The notes: generated by a model from the sequence alone, not told the origin. A DNA stretch of 44,869 nt from a bacterium (GCA_029558735.1 JAKQDP010000068.1:1-44869); one strand, 5' to 3'; numbered from the stretch's first letter, positions 19,410-28,601 are shown. Numbers and translations: made by a program.

Positions 19410-20090
19410 TTAACTTACTGTTTGTTTTTTAGAATCACTAAGCTTGCGGTAATGCTGATCAATTTTTTCCATTGCCTTTTCCGATGCTAACAATGCTTGG
19501 CTATTCAATAATTCAACACAATTAAGACTATCAGCCAGGACCACTCTAACATTATTTAAATTCATTGCTGCTTTGATCAATTGGCGGTCATTGGTATCCA
19601 AGATTAACAAGAATTTCTTTGTTTCCTTCAACGCTTCAATTTTATCCGCCACGGTCTTGAGCCAAGTAACTAAAGCTTTGGTTTTGCCGGAGCTGTTTTC
19701 CAATTTATCAAATACAATCAAACGACCATCCTCTACTTTGTCTGACAGGCACATAGCCAAAGCCGCTTGTTTCTGTTTCTTGTTAACAGCTTTTTTGAAA
19801 TTGCGTTCCTTAGTTGGACCAAAGGTGACACCGCCGCCAATCCATAATGGTGAACGAATTGAACCATGCCTAGCATTGCCGGTGCCTTTCTGCCGCCAAG
19901 GTTTTCTGCCGCCCCCCCTAACTTCGCTTCGGTCTTTGGCGTGAGCCAAAACCTGCCGACCATTAGCTTGTTGAGCGACAACCACCTGATGAATTACTTC
20001 AGTTTTGGGCGCGCGACCAAAAATCCTGGAACTGACCTTGATTTCCTTTATTGGTTCGGCCTGTTGATTGTAAACTTGAAGCTTAATCAT
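19410..20090 (-). CDS. rplD: 50S ribosomal protein L4
   Basis: RSEVRGGGRKPWRQKGTGNARHGSIRSPLWIGGGVTFGP. Confidence 0.96.
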   Translation of the reverse strand: MIKLQVYNQQAEPIKEIKVSSRIFGRAPKTEVIHQVVVAQQANGRQVLAHAKDRSEVRGGGRKPWRQKGTGNARHGSIRSPLWIGGGVTFGPTKERNFKKAVNKKQKQAALAMCLSDKVEDGRLIVFDKLENSSGKTKALVTWLKTVADKIEALKETKKFLLILDTNDRQLIKAAMNLNNVRVVLADSLNCVELLNSQALLASEKAMEKIDQHYRKLSDSKKQTVS

Positions 20091-20092
20091 AT

Positions 20093-20908
20093 TTAATTAG
20101 TCTCTGTTTTTATTTCCGATTGATTATTATTTTCCCCGGCCGACACTGGATTTTCTGATTCAGACGCTGAATTGCTTTTTTCATCACTATTGGGACCCGG
20201 TTCAACCGCTTGAGCATCTTCAATGACAGTTTCAGCCGGATCAGCTTTTAACGCTGAACCTTCCGGCTGATTAGTCGGCGCTTTAATAATCAACTCGCCC
20301 GGACCACTAATCAATAATAAACCGTTACGACCGCCCGGAACAGCGCCTTTAATATAAAGTATATTTTTTTCCTGATCAATAGCCACCACTTCCAAGCCAC
20401 TGACTGTAACTCGACTATTCCCCATTTGTCCGGGCATTCTTAAACCTTTAAACACTCGGGCCGGATCAGTCGAACCGATCGAACCGGGCATTCTTAATTG
20501 ATCTTTGTGACCATGGGTAGCCGGACTGCCATGAAAGCCGTGCCGCTTGACTACCCCCTGGAAACCTTTGCCCTTGGAAACTCCGGTTACTTTCACTTGA
20601 TCACCCTGATTAAAAATTTCAACCGTCAATATTGCGCCTCGCTTTAACTCACGAATTTCCTCCGCCGGCACTACAAATTCGCGAAGAGTCTTAATCGGAT
20701 TGAGGCCCTTAAGGTGACCACCTTGGGGTTTATTGATATGTTTTGCCCGACCAAAACCAACCTGAACGGCGCTATAGCCATCCTGATCTTGAGTTTTGAT
20801 TTGAGTGACCGTATTAGGTTCAACCAAAATTGCCGTAACCGGGACGACATTGCCGTCATCCTTGAAAATCTGGGTCATTGTTAATTTTTTTCCTAAAATA
20901 AATTTCAT
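20093..20908 (-). CDS. rplC: 50S ribosomal protein L3 with acidic low-complexity C-terminal extension
   Basis: KLTMTQIFKDDGNVVPVTAI...GFQGVVKRHGFHGSPATHGHKDQLRMPGSIGS. Confidence 0.96.
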   Translation of the reverse strand: MKFILGKKLTMTQIFKDDGNVVPVTAILVEPNTVTQIKTQDQDGYSAVQVGFGRAKHINKPQGGHLKGLNPIKTLREFVVPAEEIRELKRGAILTVEIFNQGDQVKVTGVSKGKGFQGVVKRHGFHGSPATHGHKDQLRMPGSIGSTDPARVFKGLRMPGQMGNSRVTVSGLEVVAIDQEKNILYIKGAVPGGRNGLLLISGPGELIIKAPTNQPEGSALKADPAETVIEDAQAVEPGPNSDEKSNSASESENPVSAGENNNQSEIKTETN

Positions 20909-20923
20909 TGCTTTTAAATAAAC

Positions 20924-20955
20924 AAAAAATCTGGCTATATCTTAAAAACCAGATT
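20924..20955 (-). terminator. terminator-like hairpin just upstream of rplC (candidate attenuator)
   Basis: Minus strand AATCTGG-(13 nt)-CCAGATT-TTTT (20949-20955 / 20929-20935 on plus) ending 16 nt before the rplC ATG. Confidence 0.5.
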
Positions 20956-21118
20956 AAGTTAACTGCCGACAAAACCGGCGGTTCAACTGTGCAATTTTTA
21001 AGATAATATTATTAAAATTATTCAATTCCTTATAAATCCAAGCCGCCAGTGGAGGTTTTCCTCATTAAGCTGCTAGTAGTTGCTTAGGATCTCTCTCCAT
21101 TATTGGTTTGAATTTTTT

Positions 21119-21244
21119 AATTAGGAACCCAAGATAGAGGCGACAAATAAACTTAACCTTCCGCCTTACGAGCTTCAAACAAAGTTGTTGCTCACTAATC
21201 GGTTTCTTCCAATTAGAGTTGGCCGCTATCTTTGGTTCCTAATT
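21119..21244 (-). ncRNA. candidate structured RNA element in the 341-nt rpsJ-rplC gap
   Basis: 19-nt arms 21119-21137 and 21226-21244 pair 18/19; internal hairpins CUAAUUGG/CCGAUUAG and GAGC-AACA/UGUU..GCUC. Confidence 0.55.
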
Positions 21245-21249
21245 TTAAA

Positions 21250-21594
21250 TTACATTTTAATTTCCACATTCACTCCGGCCGGCAAATTCAAACTCATTAA
21301 AGCGTCAACGGTTTTGGGATCGGGATCAATAATATCCAAAAGCCGTTTATGGGTGCGCATTTCAAATTGCTCCCGACTGTCTTTATGAACAAAAGTAGAG
21401 CGGTTGACCGTGTACTTCTTCTTTTCTGTCGGCAAAGGAATCGGACCAGACACTTTGGCGCCGAAGCGCTGACAAGTCTCAATGATCTTTTTGGCGGAAG
21501 AATCAATAATCTTATGGTCATAAGCTTTGATCTTAATGCGAATCCGCTGATGAGTCTTGTCATTTTCTTGAATTGCAGTATTTTTGCTAGCCAT
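21250..21594 (-). CDS. rpsJ: 30S ribosomal protein S10
   Basis: [63 protein letters not shown] at 21594. Confidence 0.97.
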   Translation of the reverse strand: MASKNTAIQENDKTHQRIRIKIKAYDHKIIDSSAKKIIETCQRFGAKVSGPIPLPTEKKKYTVNRSTFVHKDSREQFEMRTHKRLLDIIDPDPKTVDALMSLNLPAGVNVEIKM

Positions 21595-21629
21595 TGATGT
21601 TTTAATTAACAAAGATTATTCCAGACACG

Positions 21630-21662
21630 CAAGGATGAGCAGTGATTAATTGCTCATCCTTG
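21630..21662. repeat. perfect 12-bp inverted repeat between tuf and rpsJ
   Basis: CAAGGATGAGCA (21630-21641) / TGCTCATCCTTG (21651-21662), 9-nt loop, no T-tract. Confidence 0.9.
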
Positions 21663-21672
21663 TGGTCATATG

Positions 21673-22860
21673 TTATTTAATGATTTTAGTAACCAAACCA
21701 GCACCAACAGTATGACCGCCTTCACGAATGGCAAATTTCATCTTGTCTTCCATGGCAATCGGTTTACCCAATTTGATAGTCAAATTAACCGTATCGCCCG
21801 GCATAACCATTTCTGTTCCTTCCGGTAAATTAATTTCACCAGTCACATCAGTGGTCCGAATATAAAACTGCGGTTTGTAACCCTTAAAGAAGGGTTTGTG
21901 GCGTCCACCTTCTTCTTTGCTTAAAACATACACCTCAGCCTCAAATTCAGTGTGAGGAGTAATGCTACCCGGTTTGGCCAAAACTTGACCGCGTTCCACT
22001 TCATCCTTCTTGGTGCCGCGAAGCAAAACACCGGCATTATCACCCGCTCGGCCTTCATCCAAATTTTTATTAAACATTTCAATACCGGTAACAGTGGTTT
22101 TTTGTGTGTCCTTCAAGCCGACAATTTCCATTTCTTCATTCAGCTTGACTATTCCTCTTTCGATACGGCCGGTCACCACAGTGCCTCGACCCTCAATAGA
22201 AAAAATATCCTCAATCGGCATTAAGAATGGCTGATCAACTGACCGTTGCGGTTCGGGAATATATGTATCTAAGGCTTCGGCTAATTTCATAATCGCTTCA
22301 CCATACTCGCCGTTTGGATCTTCCAACGCTTTTAAGGCTGAACCGCGGATAACTGGAGTATTGTCGCCATCAAATTCATATTTCTTCAATAAATCTCGAA
22401 CCTCTTCTTCAACCAAATCAATCAAAGACGGATCATCAACTTGGTCCACTTTATTGATAAAAACAACAATCGAAGGCACACCCACCTGACCAGCCAATAA
22501 AATATGCTCTCTGGTTTGAGGCATTGGGCCGTCAGTTGCCGCCACCACCAAAATGGCACCATCCATCTGCGCTGCGCCAGTAATCATGTTTTTAATATAA
22601 TCAGCGTGACCGGGGCAGTCCACATGGGCATAGTGACGATTATCAGTTTCATACTCCACATGAGTGGTGGCAATAGTGATACCGCGCTCTTTTTCTTCTG
22701 GAGCGGCATCAATTTGATCCACTGATCGATCTTGGGCTTTTTTGCCCTTTGTCGCCAACACCTTTAAAATAGCCGCCGTTAAAGTGGTTTTGCCGTGGTC
22801 AACGTGGCCGATAGTGCCGACGTTGACATGGGGTTTACTTCTGTCAAATTGTTCAGCCAT
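21673..22860 (-). CDS. tuf: elongation factor Tu
   Basis: [31 protein letters not shown]; complete EF-Tu domains. Confidence 0.99.
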   Translation of the reverse strand: MAEQFDRSKPHVNVGTIGHVDHGKTTLTAAILKVLATKGKKAQDRSVDQIDAAPEEKERGITIATTHVEYETDNRHYAHVDCPGHADYIKNMITGAAQMDGAILVVAATDGPMPQTREHILLAGQVGVPSIVVFINKVDQVDDPSLIDLVEEEVRDLLKKYEFDGDNTPVIRGSALKALEDPNGEYGEAIMKLAEALDTYIPEPQRSVDQPFLMPIEDIFSIEGRGTVVTGRIERGIVKLNEEMEIVGLKDTQKTTVTGIEMFNKNLDEGRAGDNAGVLLRGTKKDEVERGQVLAKPGSITPHTEFEAEVYVLSKEEGGRHKPFFKGYKPQFYIRTTDVTGEINLPEGTEMVMPGDTVNLTIKLGKPIAMEDKMKFAIREGGHTVGAGLVTKIIK

Positions 22861-22875
22861 TGTTATTAATCCTTT

Positions 22876-22931
22876 TTAAGAGATCCCCTCATCGGTCTTA
22901 TTAAAGATAGGGTTTTAGCCAGATCTCTTAA
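22876..22931 (-). promoter_or_regulatory. hairpin in tuf 5' UTR
   Basis: TTAAGAGATC (22876-22885) / GATCTCTTAA (22922-22931) perfect 10-bp arms, extended by CCCT/AGGG, ending directly before the tuf start region. Confidence 0.6.
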
Positions 22932-22963
22932 CGCTTATTTATTTTTTATAAAATTGTTTAATT

Positions 22964-22991
22964 ATTATAACAGAAAATAATTAAAATTCAA
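22964..22991 (-). promoter_or_regulatory. sigma70-type promoter for tuf
   Basis: Minus strand TTGAAT-16 nt-TATAAT. Confidence 0.55.
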
Positions 22992-23012
22992 GTCCGATTA
23001 ATCAAATTTAAA

Positions 23013-23348
23013 TTATTCTACTGGTTCAAAGTAATAACGGTCTTCGTCTTCGCCATTTTTTTGTAATAATTCCGGTCCATTAAACTCGCCTAAATCTTGA
23101 GAAAAATCATACTGATCAATGGAAATTCCCTGAATTTTCTGACTATCCTTCCAAATAGCGATTTCACGGTTTATTTTAGCCAATAATTCATCCTCTGTCA
23201 AGCCTTCTACTCCAGCTTTTCCCAAAATAAGCTGTTCATAATCAGAAATACCCATAATCACATAGGCTGAATCGCCAGTCTCGGTTAAAATAATCGCCCG
23301 GTCTCCGGTTTTTTTGATTAATTTAAGCACTCTTTCAATACTGGTCAT
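23013..23348 (-). CDS. hypothetical protein between fusA and tuf; N-terminus resembles Phd/YefM-like fold
   Basis: MTSIERVLKLIKKTGDRAIILTETGDSAYVIMGISDYEQLI; weak similarity by eye only. Confidence 0.55.
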   Translation of the reverse strand: MTSIERVLKLIKKTGDRAIILTETGDSAYVIMGISDYEQLILGKAGVEGLTEDELLAKINREIAIWKDSQKIQGISIDQYDFSQDLGEFNGPELLQKNGEDEDRYYFEPVE

Positions 23349-23405
23349 AAATTTTGTTTAAACTTTAATTATTTTGTTTAAATTTAAACAAAAAACCAAA
23401 CAACC

Positions 23406-25538
23406 CTACTTACTACTTTTGCCTGCTTTAATTTTTTCTTCCACATTCTTAGGCACTTCATTGTATTTGAAAAATTCCATCACATAAGAAGCTCGGCCTT
23501 GAGTCAGGGACCGCAAAACAGTGGCATAGCCAAACATCTCCGCTAGCGGCACTTCGGCTGATATCGCCTTGACAGCGGCCGTGCCCTGACCGCGATCTTC
23601 CATTTTGCCGATAATTGCCCGGCGCGAATTCAAATCGCCGATCACATCACCCATAAATTGCTCCGGTGTTACCACCTCCACTCGCATAATAGGCTCCAAC
23701 AAAACCGGGTCGGCGTGTTTAACCGCTTCTTGCAGCGCCATAGAACCAGCAATTTTAAAAGCTGCTTCTGACGAGTCAACTTCATGATAAGAACCGTCAA
23801 ATAAACGGGCCTTGATATTAATCAGTCGATAGCCGGCGACAACACCCCGATCCATGGCCTCATAAATGCCTTTCTCAATCGGCCTGATGTATTCCTTAGG
23901 CACAATACCACCCTTGATTTCATCAACAAATTCAAATTCTTTTTGACCACCATCAGCGTCTTTTTCAGTTGGTTCAATTTTAATTTTACAATGGCCATAC
24001 TGACCACGACCGCCGGATTGACGAATATATTTGCCTTCTGCTTCAGCCAGTTTTCTAATAGTTTCGCGATAAGCCACTTGAGGGGCGCCAATATTGGCCT
24101 CCACTTTAAATTCTCGTTTCATCCGATCAATAATAATATCCAAGTGCAACTCACCCATACCAGAAATAATGGTTTGCATTGTTTCTTCATCAGTATGAAC
24201 ACGAAAAGTCGGGTCTTCCTCAGCTAATTTAGACAAGGCCAGGCTCATTTTCTCTTGATCGGCTTTAGTTTTCGGTTCAACAGCAATATCGATTACCGGC
24301 TCAGGAAAAGTAATCTTCTCCAATAAGACCCGCTTACTAATATCCGACAGGGTGTCGCCGGTAGTTGTGCCCTTCAAGCCGACTAAGGCGGCAATTTCTC
24401 CGGCATAAACCTCTTCAATTTCTTCCCGGGAATTGGCGTGCATTCTCAAAATCCGGCCGATTCTTTCCTTGTCACCAGTAGAATTATTCAAAACATAAGA
24501 ACCGGATTTTAAGGTGCCACCATACACTCGAAAAAACACCAATTTACCAACGAACGGATCTGTCGCCACCTTAAAAGCCAATCCGACCATTTCTGCTTCA
24601 TCGCGAGCTTCAATTTTTATTTCTTTACTCTCATCTTCCGGATCATGACCAATCGGCTGAGTAACGTCAATCGGCGAGGGCAAAAATTCCGCCACCGCGT
24701 TCAATAAAAACTGGACCCCCTTGTTTTTAAGAGCGCTACCGCACAAAATCGGCACAATTTTATTATTAATCACTGCCTGACGCAAAACTCGTTTAAGCTC
24801 GTCAATGGCAATTTCTTCTCCGGCCAAATATTTTTCCATTAGGGTTTCATCGTTTTCCACAATCGCCTCCACCAATTTAGCCCGATATTCTTCCGCTTTG
24901 GCTTTTTCCGCTTCCGGGATATCAATATCCTCCCATTTAATACCCAAATCATCCTGATAAATCCGGGCCTTCATTTCAAATAAATCAATAATTCCCTGAA
25001 AGGTTTCCGCCGCTCCGACTGGCAGCTGAATAGGATGAGCGTTCGGAGTCAATCGCTCATGAATAGTCTTTAAATCGTAATAAAAATTCGCCCCCATTCG
25101 ATCCATTTTATTAACAAAACCGATTTTGGGCACATGATATTTTTCCGATTGGCGCCAAACAGTTTCTGATTGTGGCTCCACCCCGGCCACCCCATCAAAA
25201 ACAATCACTCCGCCATCCAAAACTCTCAGCGAACGTTCCACTTCAGCGGTAAAATCAACGTGTCCGGGAGTATCAATAATATTTATTTGAAGATCACCAC
25301 CGCCCAGCCAACTAGCATTAGGCCAAAAACAAGTAGTGGCGGCGGAAGTAATAGTAATGCCACGCTCCTGTTCCTGTTCCATCCAATCCATTGTCGCTTC
25401 ACCCTCATGAACTTCGCCAATTTTGTGTTTTTTGCCGGTATAAAATAAAATTCGTTCAGAGACCGTGGTTTTGCCGGCATCAATATGAGCGATAATTCCG
25501 ATATTTCTGAGTTTTTCAATGGGTTGTTTTCTGGGCAT
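23406..25538 (-). CDS. fusA: elongation factor G
   Basis: [24 protein letters not shown]; full length 710 aa. Confidence 0.99.
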   Translation of the reverse strand: MPRKQPIEKLRNIGIIAHIDAGKTTVSERILFYTGKKHKIGEVHEGEATMDWMEQEQERGITITSAATTCFWPNASWLGGGDLQINIIDTPGHVDFTAEVERSLRVLDGGVIVFDGVAGVEPQSETVWRQSEKYHVPKIGFVNKMDRMGANFYYDLKTIHERLTPNAHPIQLPVGAAETFQGIIDLFEMKARIYQDDLGIKWEDIDIPEAEKAKAEEYRAKLVEAIVENDETLMEKYLAGEEIAIDELKRVLRQAVINNKIVPILCGSALKNKGVQFLLNAVAEFLPSPIDVTQPIGHDPEDESKEIKIEARDEAEMVGLAFKVATDPFVGKLVFFRVYGGTLKSGSYVLNNSTGDKERIGRILRMHANSREEIEEVYAGEIAALVGLKGTTTGDTLSDISKRVLLEKITFPEPVIDIAVEPKTKADQEKMSLALSKLAEEDPTFRVHTDEETMQTIISGMGELHLDIIIDRMKREFKVEANIGAPQVAYRETIRKLAEAEGKYIRQSGGRGQYGHCKIKIEPTEKDADGGQKEFEFVDEIKGGIVPKEYIRPIEKGIYEAMDRGVVAGYRLINIKARLFDGSYHEVDSSEAAFKIAGSMALQEAVKHADPVLLEPIMRVEVVTPEQFMGDVIGDLNSRRAIIGKMEDRGQGTAAVKAISAEVPLAEMFGYATVLRSLTQGRASYVMEFFKYNEVPKNVEEKIKAGKSSK

Positions 25539-25565
25539 AATAAAATTTAAAAAAATTATTGTTAA

Positions 25566-26030
25566 TTAACCAAAATGAGCAAAGGCTCGATTGGCTTCAG
25601 CCATCCGATAAACATCCTGTTTCTTCTTGAATGAGGCGCCCTCGCTATTGTAAGCGGCCATTAACTCTTCGGCTAATTTCTCCGCCATTTTTTTGCCTTT
25701 TCTGGTTTTAGCCGCCTCTAAAATCCAGCGACAAGCCAAAGTAAAGCTACGCTCCGACCGAACCGCTACTGGCACCTGATAATTGGCGCCACCGACGCGA
25801 CGGCCCCGAATCTCCACTGTCGGTGAAACATTCTTAATGGCGTTATCAAAAACCTCCAAAGCGTCCTGCTTGGTCTGTTGGGAAATAATATCCATTGCTT
25901 CATAAAAAATATCGCTGGCGACATTCTTTTTGCCGCGGTCCATTAAGTAATTGATAAATTTGGCCACATCTTCCCGATTGAATTTGCTATCGGGAGAAAT
26001 TTTTCTTTTTGGTGCTGGTTTACCACGCAT
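25566..26030 (-). CDS. rpsG: 30S ribosomal protein S7
   Basis: MRGKPAPKRKISPDSKFNREDVAKFINYLMDRGKKNVA...ANRAFAHFG. Confidence 0.96.
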   Translation of the reverse strand: MRGKPAPKRKISPDSKFNREDVAKFINYLMDRGKKNVASDIFYEAMDIISQQTKQDALEVFDNAIKNVSPTVEIRGRRVGGANYQVPVAVRSERSFTLACRWILEAAKTRKGKKMAEKLAEELMAAYNSEGASFKKKQDVYRMAEANRAFAHFG

Positions 26031-26050
26031 AATATTATTCTAAAAAATTA

Positions 26051-26479
26051 TTAGGATTTAGAGGCTTTTTCTCTTTTGGCGCCATATTTACTGCGCCCGC
26101 GCTTACGACCGGACACGCCCGCCGAATCAAATACGCCCCGAACAATATGATAACGAACACCGGGTAAATCTTTAACTCGGCCGCCCCGCACCAAAACAAT
26201 GGAGTGCTCCTGCAAATTGTGACCCTCGCCGGGAATATAAGCAGTCACTTCTTGGCCGTTTGATAACCGCACCCGAGCAATTTTTCTTAAAGCAGAGTTC
26301 GGTTTTTTAGGCGTAGTGGTTCTCACTTGCAAACACACTCCCCGCTTGAAAGAATTGCCCTTGGGCATCACTTTTCTTTTCCGATGAAAACTATCCAACG
26401 TCACCTGTAAATCAGGAGTTTTGGATTTAACTTTTTGACTTTTTCGGCCCTTTTTTAAAAGTTGGTTAATGGTAGGCAT
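26051..26479 (-). CDS. rpsL: 30S ribosomal protein S12
   Basis: [13 protein letters not shown]...[18 protein letters not shown]; true ATG at 26479, the ORF-track start is an upstream extension. Confidence 0.97.
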   Translation of the reverse strand: MPTINQLLKKGRKSQKVKSKTPDLQVTLDSFHRKRKVMPKGNSFKRGVCLQVRTTTPKKPNSALRKIARVRLSNGQEVTAYIPGEGHNLQEHSIVLVRGGRVKDLPGVRYHIVRGVFDSAGVSGRKRGRSKYGAKREKASKS

Positions 26480-26594
26480 AAGTAAGGTTATAAAAAATTC
26501 CCATATAGGGAACCCCGGGAACAAATCATTTAGGTTGTTTTTCCTAATAATTTACGGGGGATGCTTTTTAGCTTATGAATAATTAACAATTGAT

Positions 26595-26623
26595 ATTTTA
26601 AACAATTATCAAAAATAAGTCAA
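26595..26623 (-). promoter_or_regulatory. sigma70-type promoter for the rpsL-rpsG-fusA unit
   Basis: Minus strand TTGACT-17 nt-TAAAAT about 100 nt upstream of rpsL. Confidence 0.65.
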
Positions 26624-26654
26624 GATAATAAAATTAACCGCCAATTAACTAAAT

Positions 26655-27284
26655 TTAAATAAATTTACTTAAAATAGAAAATGACCAACCAAACAAACGA
26701 CCAAACAGGTTTAATTTGGACAAACTGTCGAACAAAATAATCATCAATAAAATCCAGGGACCATTGACTGATAATTTATATTTAAATTCATTATACCGAT
26801 TAGGTATCAAGCTAAATAAAATTTTTGAGCCGTCTAGCGGTGGCAAAGGAATTAAATTAAAAACAAAAAGGATAAAATTAATCAAGACCAAATAAAACAA
26901 AAAATAAATTAATAAGTTGTCCGCAGCGAAAAAAGACGCCAGCAACCTAATTAATAAGGAAAAAATAATAATTGCTAATAAATTAGACAGCGGTCCGGCC
27001 GCCGCCACCAAAGCTGACCCCACTCGGGAATTCCGCAGGTTATAAGGATTGATCGGCACTGGCTTGGCCCAACCAAAACCCAAAAACATCAACATTAAAA
27101 AACCCAGCGGGTCAAGATGGTCAAGAGGGTTTAGGCTTAATCGACCCATTAACTTGGGGGTATTGTCACCAAAATAAACAGCCACTGCTGCATGAGAAAA
27201 TTCATGAATAGTTAAAGCCACCAGAACAGATGCCACCCAAACAATAAACAACAAGGGCTCGTCAAACAACCATTGAATCGGCAT
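26655..27284 (-). CDS. site-2 protease family (M50) membrane metalloprotease
   Basis: HEFSHA zinc motif; FNLIPLPPLDGSKI. Confidence 0.88.
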   Translation of the reverse strand: MPIQWLFDEPLLFIVWVASVLVALTIHEFSHAAVAVYFGDNTPKLMGRLSLNPLDHLDPLGFLMLMFLGFGWAKPVPINPYNLRNSRVGSALVAAAGPLSNLLAIIIFSLLIRLLASFFAADNLLIYFLFYLVLINFILFVFNLIPLPPLDGSKILFSLIPNRYNEFKYKLSVNGPWILLMIILFDSLSKLNLFGRLFGWSFSILSKFI

Positions 27285-27334
27285 AAATTACCAACTAATT
27301 ATTATTATTATTCGTCTTTATTAATAATAGCAAA

Positions 27335-27363
27335 TTGACATTTTTTGGCAATTATGATAAAAT
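27335..27363 (+). promoter_or_regulatory. sigma70-type promoter for rpmB
   Basis: TTGACA-17 nt-TAAAAT on the plus strand. Confidence 0.7.
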
Positions 27364-27427
27364 TTCAATGATACTTAAGAATTAAAGACACGCCCAATAG
27401 GGTAGCTTAATTACTAAAATTGAAAAT

Positions 27428-27595
27428 ATGCCTCAAATTTGTGAAATCTGTGGTCGGGGTACTAAAAGTTCGTTTAACGTCAGCCACTCCAAAGTTAAAA
27501 CCAAAACCACCCAGAAAATAAACATCCAAACCAAAAAAATTGGCACCAAAAAAATAAAAATCTGCACCAGCTGTTTAAAAACAGCCAATAAATAA
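27428..27595 (+). CDS. rpmB: 50S ribosomal protein L28 (Zn-finger form), only plus-strand gene
   Basis: MPQICEICGRGTKSSFNVSHSKVKTKTTQKINIQTKKIGTKKIKICTSCLKTANK*, 55 aa, absent from the ORF track because of length. Confidence 0.92.
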   Translation: MPQICEICGRGTKSSFNVSHSKVKTKTTQKINIQTKKIGTKKIKICTSCLKTANK

Positions 27596-27635
27596 AAAAA
27601 TTACCCCCCCGAATAATTCCGGGGGTAATTTTTTT
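27594..27635. terminator. bidirectional intrinsic terminator between convergent rpmB and ndk
   Basis: AAAAAAATTACCCCC...GGGGGTAATTTTTTT, A-tract on one side and T-tract on the other. Confidence 0.92.
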
Positions 27636-27640
27636 CTTAA

Positions 27641-28144
27641 TTAGAAAGTATGTATTTCGTAAACAGTGTGATAATCAAAAATTTCATCCTCGTTAAACCA
27701 TAAGTAAATCTCTTTTTCCGCATCCTCCGGGGAAGACGAAGCGTGAATAATATTTTCCACCGCTTTGCCCGCTAAATCAGCATAGCGGTAGCTGATGTGG
27801 GAATAATCGCCACGAATTGTGCCGGGGGGGGCGGATTTAGGTTCGGTGGTGCCACACATCATTCGGACATTTTCAATAGCGTCCACGCCTTCCACCACAA
27901 TTGCCAACACTGGACCAGAAGTAATGAACTTTATCAGCAGTTCACGCACTTTTTCTCCCCGCCGTTTTATAATATCTTCGCCGTAATGCCGACCGGCTCG
28001 TTCTGAATCAACCCATCTCAATTTCATCCCGACAATTTTCATTCCCGCCTTTTCAAATCGAGTAATAATCTCGCCCATTAGTCCCCTTTGAACCGCATCG
28101 GGCTTAAGTAATACTAAGGTTCTTTCTGCTTTAGGTTTGTCCAT
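27641..28144 (-). CDS. ndk: nucleoside diphosphate kinase
   Basis: ERTLVLLKPDAVQRGLMGEIITRFEKAG; GTIRGDY; NIIHASSSPEDAEKEI. Confidence 0.96.
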   Translation of the reverse strand: MDKPKAERTLVLLKPDAVQRGLMGEIITRFEKAGMKIVGMKLRWVDSERAGRHYGEDIIKRRGEKVRELLIKFITSGPVLAIVVEGVDAIENVRMMCGTTEPKSAPPGTIRGDYSHISYRYADLAGKAVENIIHASSSPEDAEKEIYLWFNEDEIFDYHTVYEIHTF

Positions 28145-28146
28145 TA

Positions 28147-28536
28147 TTACGCTGTTTTATTAATTATAATTGAATTAACCCGCTGAATTATGTCAGCAGG
28201 CGTATGCTGAGATTTAATAAAATAATCCGCCACGCCCAATTGACGCCCTTTTTCCTGGTCCGATTCCTGACCCAAATTAGTCAACAGCATAACTGGTATG
28301 TCTCTGGTATCGGGACTGGATTTAAGATTTTGAAGAATGCTAAAACCGTCAATTTCCGGCAAAATCACATCCAAAAGAACTGCTACAGGTCGCTGTTGAG
28401 AAGCAATTTCTAAGGCTTCGCTGCCTCGATCGGTCACTAATACCTCAAAGCCTTCTTCCTCAAAACGCATTTTATACATTTCCACTATCATTGGATCGTC
28501 TTCCACTAATAAAATCTTCTTGGGAGCTTCAGCCAT
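28147..28536 (-). CDS. response regulator receiver protein (single domain)
   Basis: ILLVEDDPMIVEMYKMRFEEEGFEV...VLLDVILPEIDGFSIL. Confidence 0.9.
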   Translation of the reverse strand: MAEAPKKILLVEDDPMIVEMYKMRFEEEGFEVLVTDRGSEALEIASQQRPVAVLLDVILPEIDGFSILQNLKSSPDTRDIPVMLLTNLGQESDQEKGRQLGVADYFIKSQHTPADIIQRVNSIIINKTA

Positions 28537-28568
28537 ATTGGCAATAAGTTAATATTAAGGTCAAAATC

Positions 28569-28597
28569 ATTTTAACAAAATAAAAACGGATCAGCAA
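28569..28597 (-). promoter_or_regulatory. sigma70-type promoter for the response regulator/ndk unit
   Basis: Minus strand TTGCTG-17 nt-TAAAAT. Confidence 0.5.
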
Positions 28598-28601
28598 GCA
28601 C

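Noticed and set aside
20909-21249. tmRNA (ssrA) in the rpsJ-rplC gap, suggested by a tag-like CAA CTA CTA GCA GCT TAA followed by a small hairpin
   Set aside because: No recognisable tRNA-like 5'/3' ends, no GGATTCGAC-type 5' motif, no T-arm GTTCRANYC with pairing stem, and no GCA resume context; treated as a structured gap with a possible short ORF.
21630-21662. Intrinsic terminator between tuf and rpsJ
   Set aside because: Perfect hairpin but no T-tract on either strand; kept only as an inverted repeat.
23943-24227. Antisense ORFs within fusA, aspS, tuf, ftsZ, secY, nrdD and ribosomal genes
   Set aside because: They lie inside strongly supported genes and their translations have no family resemblance; typical shadow ORFs.
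26051-26524. N-terminally extended rpsL starting at 26524
   Set aside because: [15 protein letters not shown] extension is non-homologous and spans the leader hairpin; MPTINQ at 26479 is the standard S12 start.
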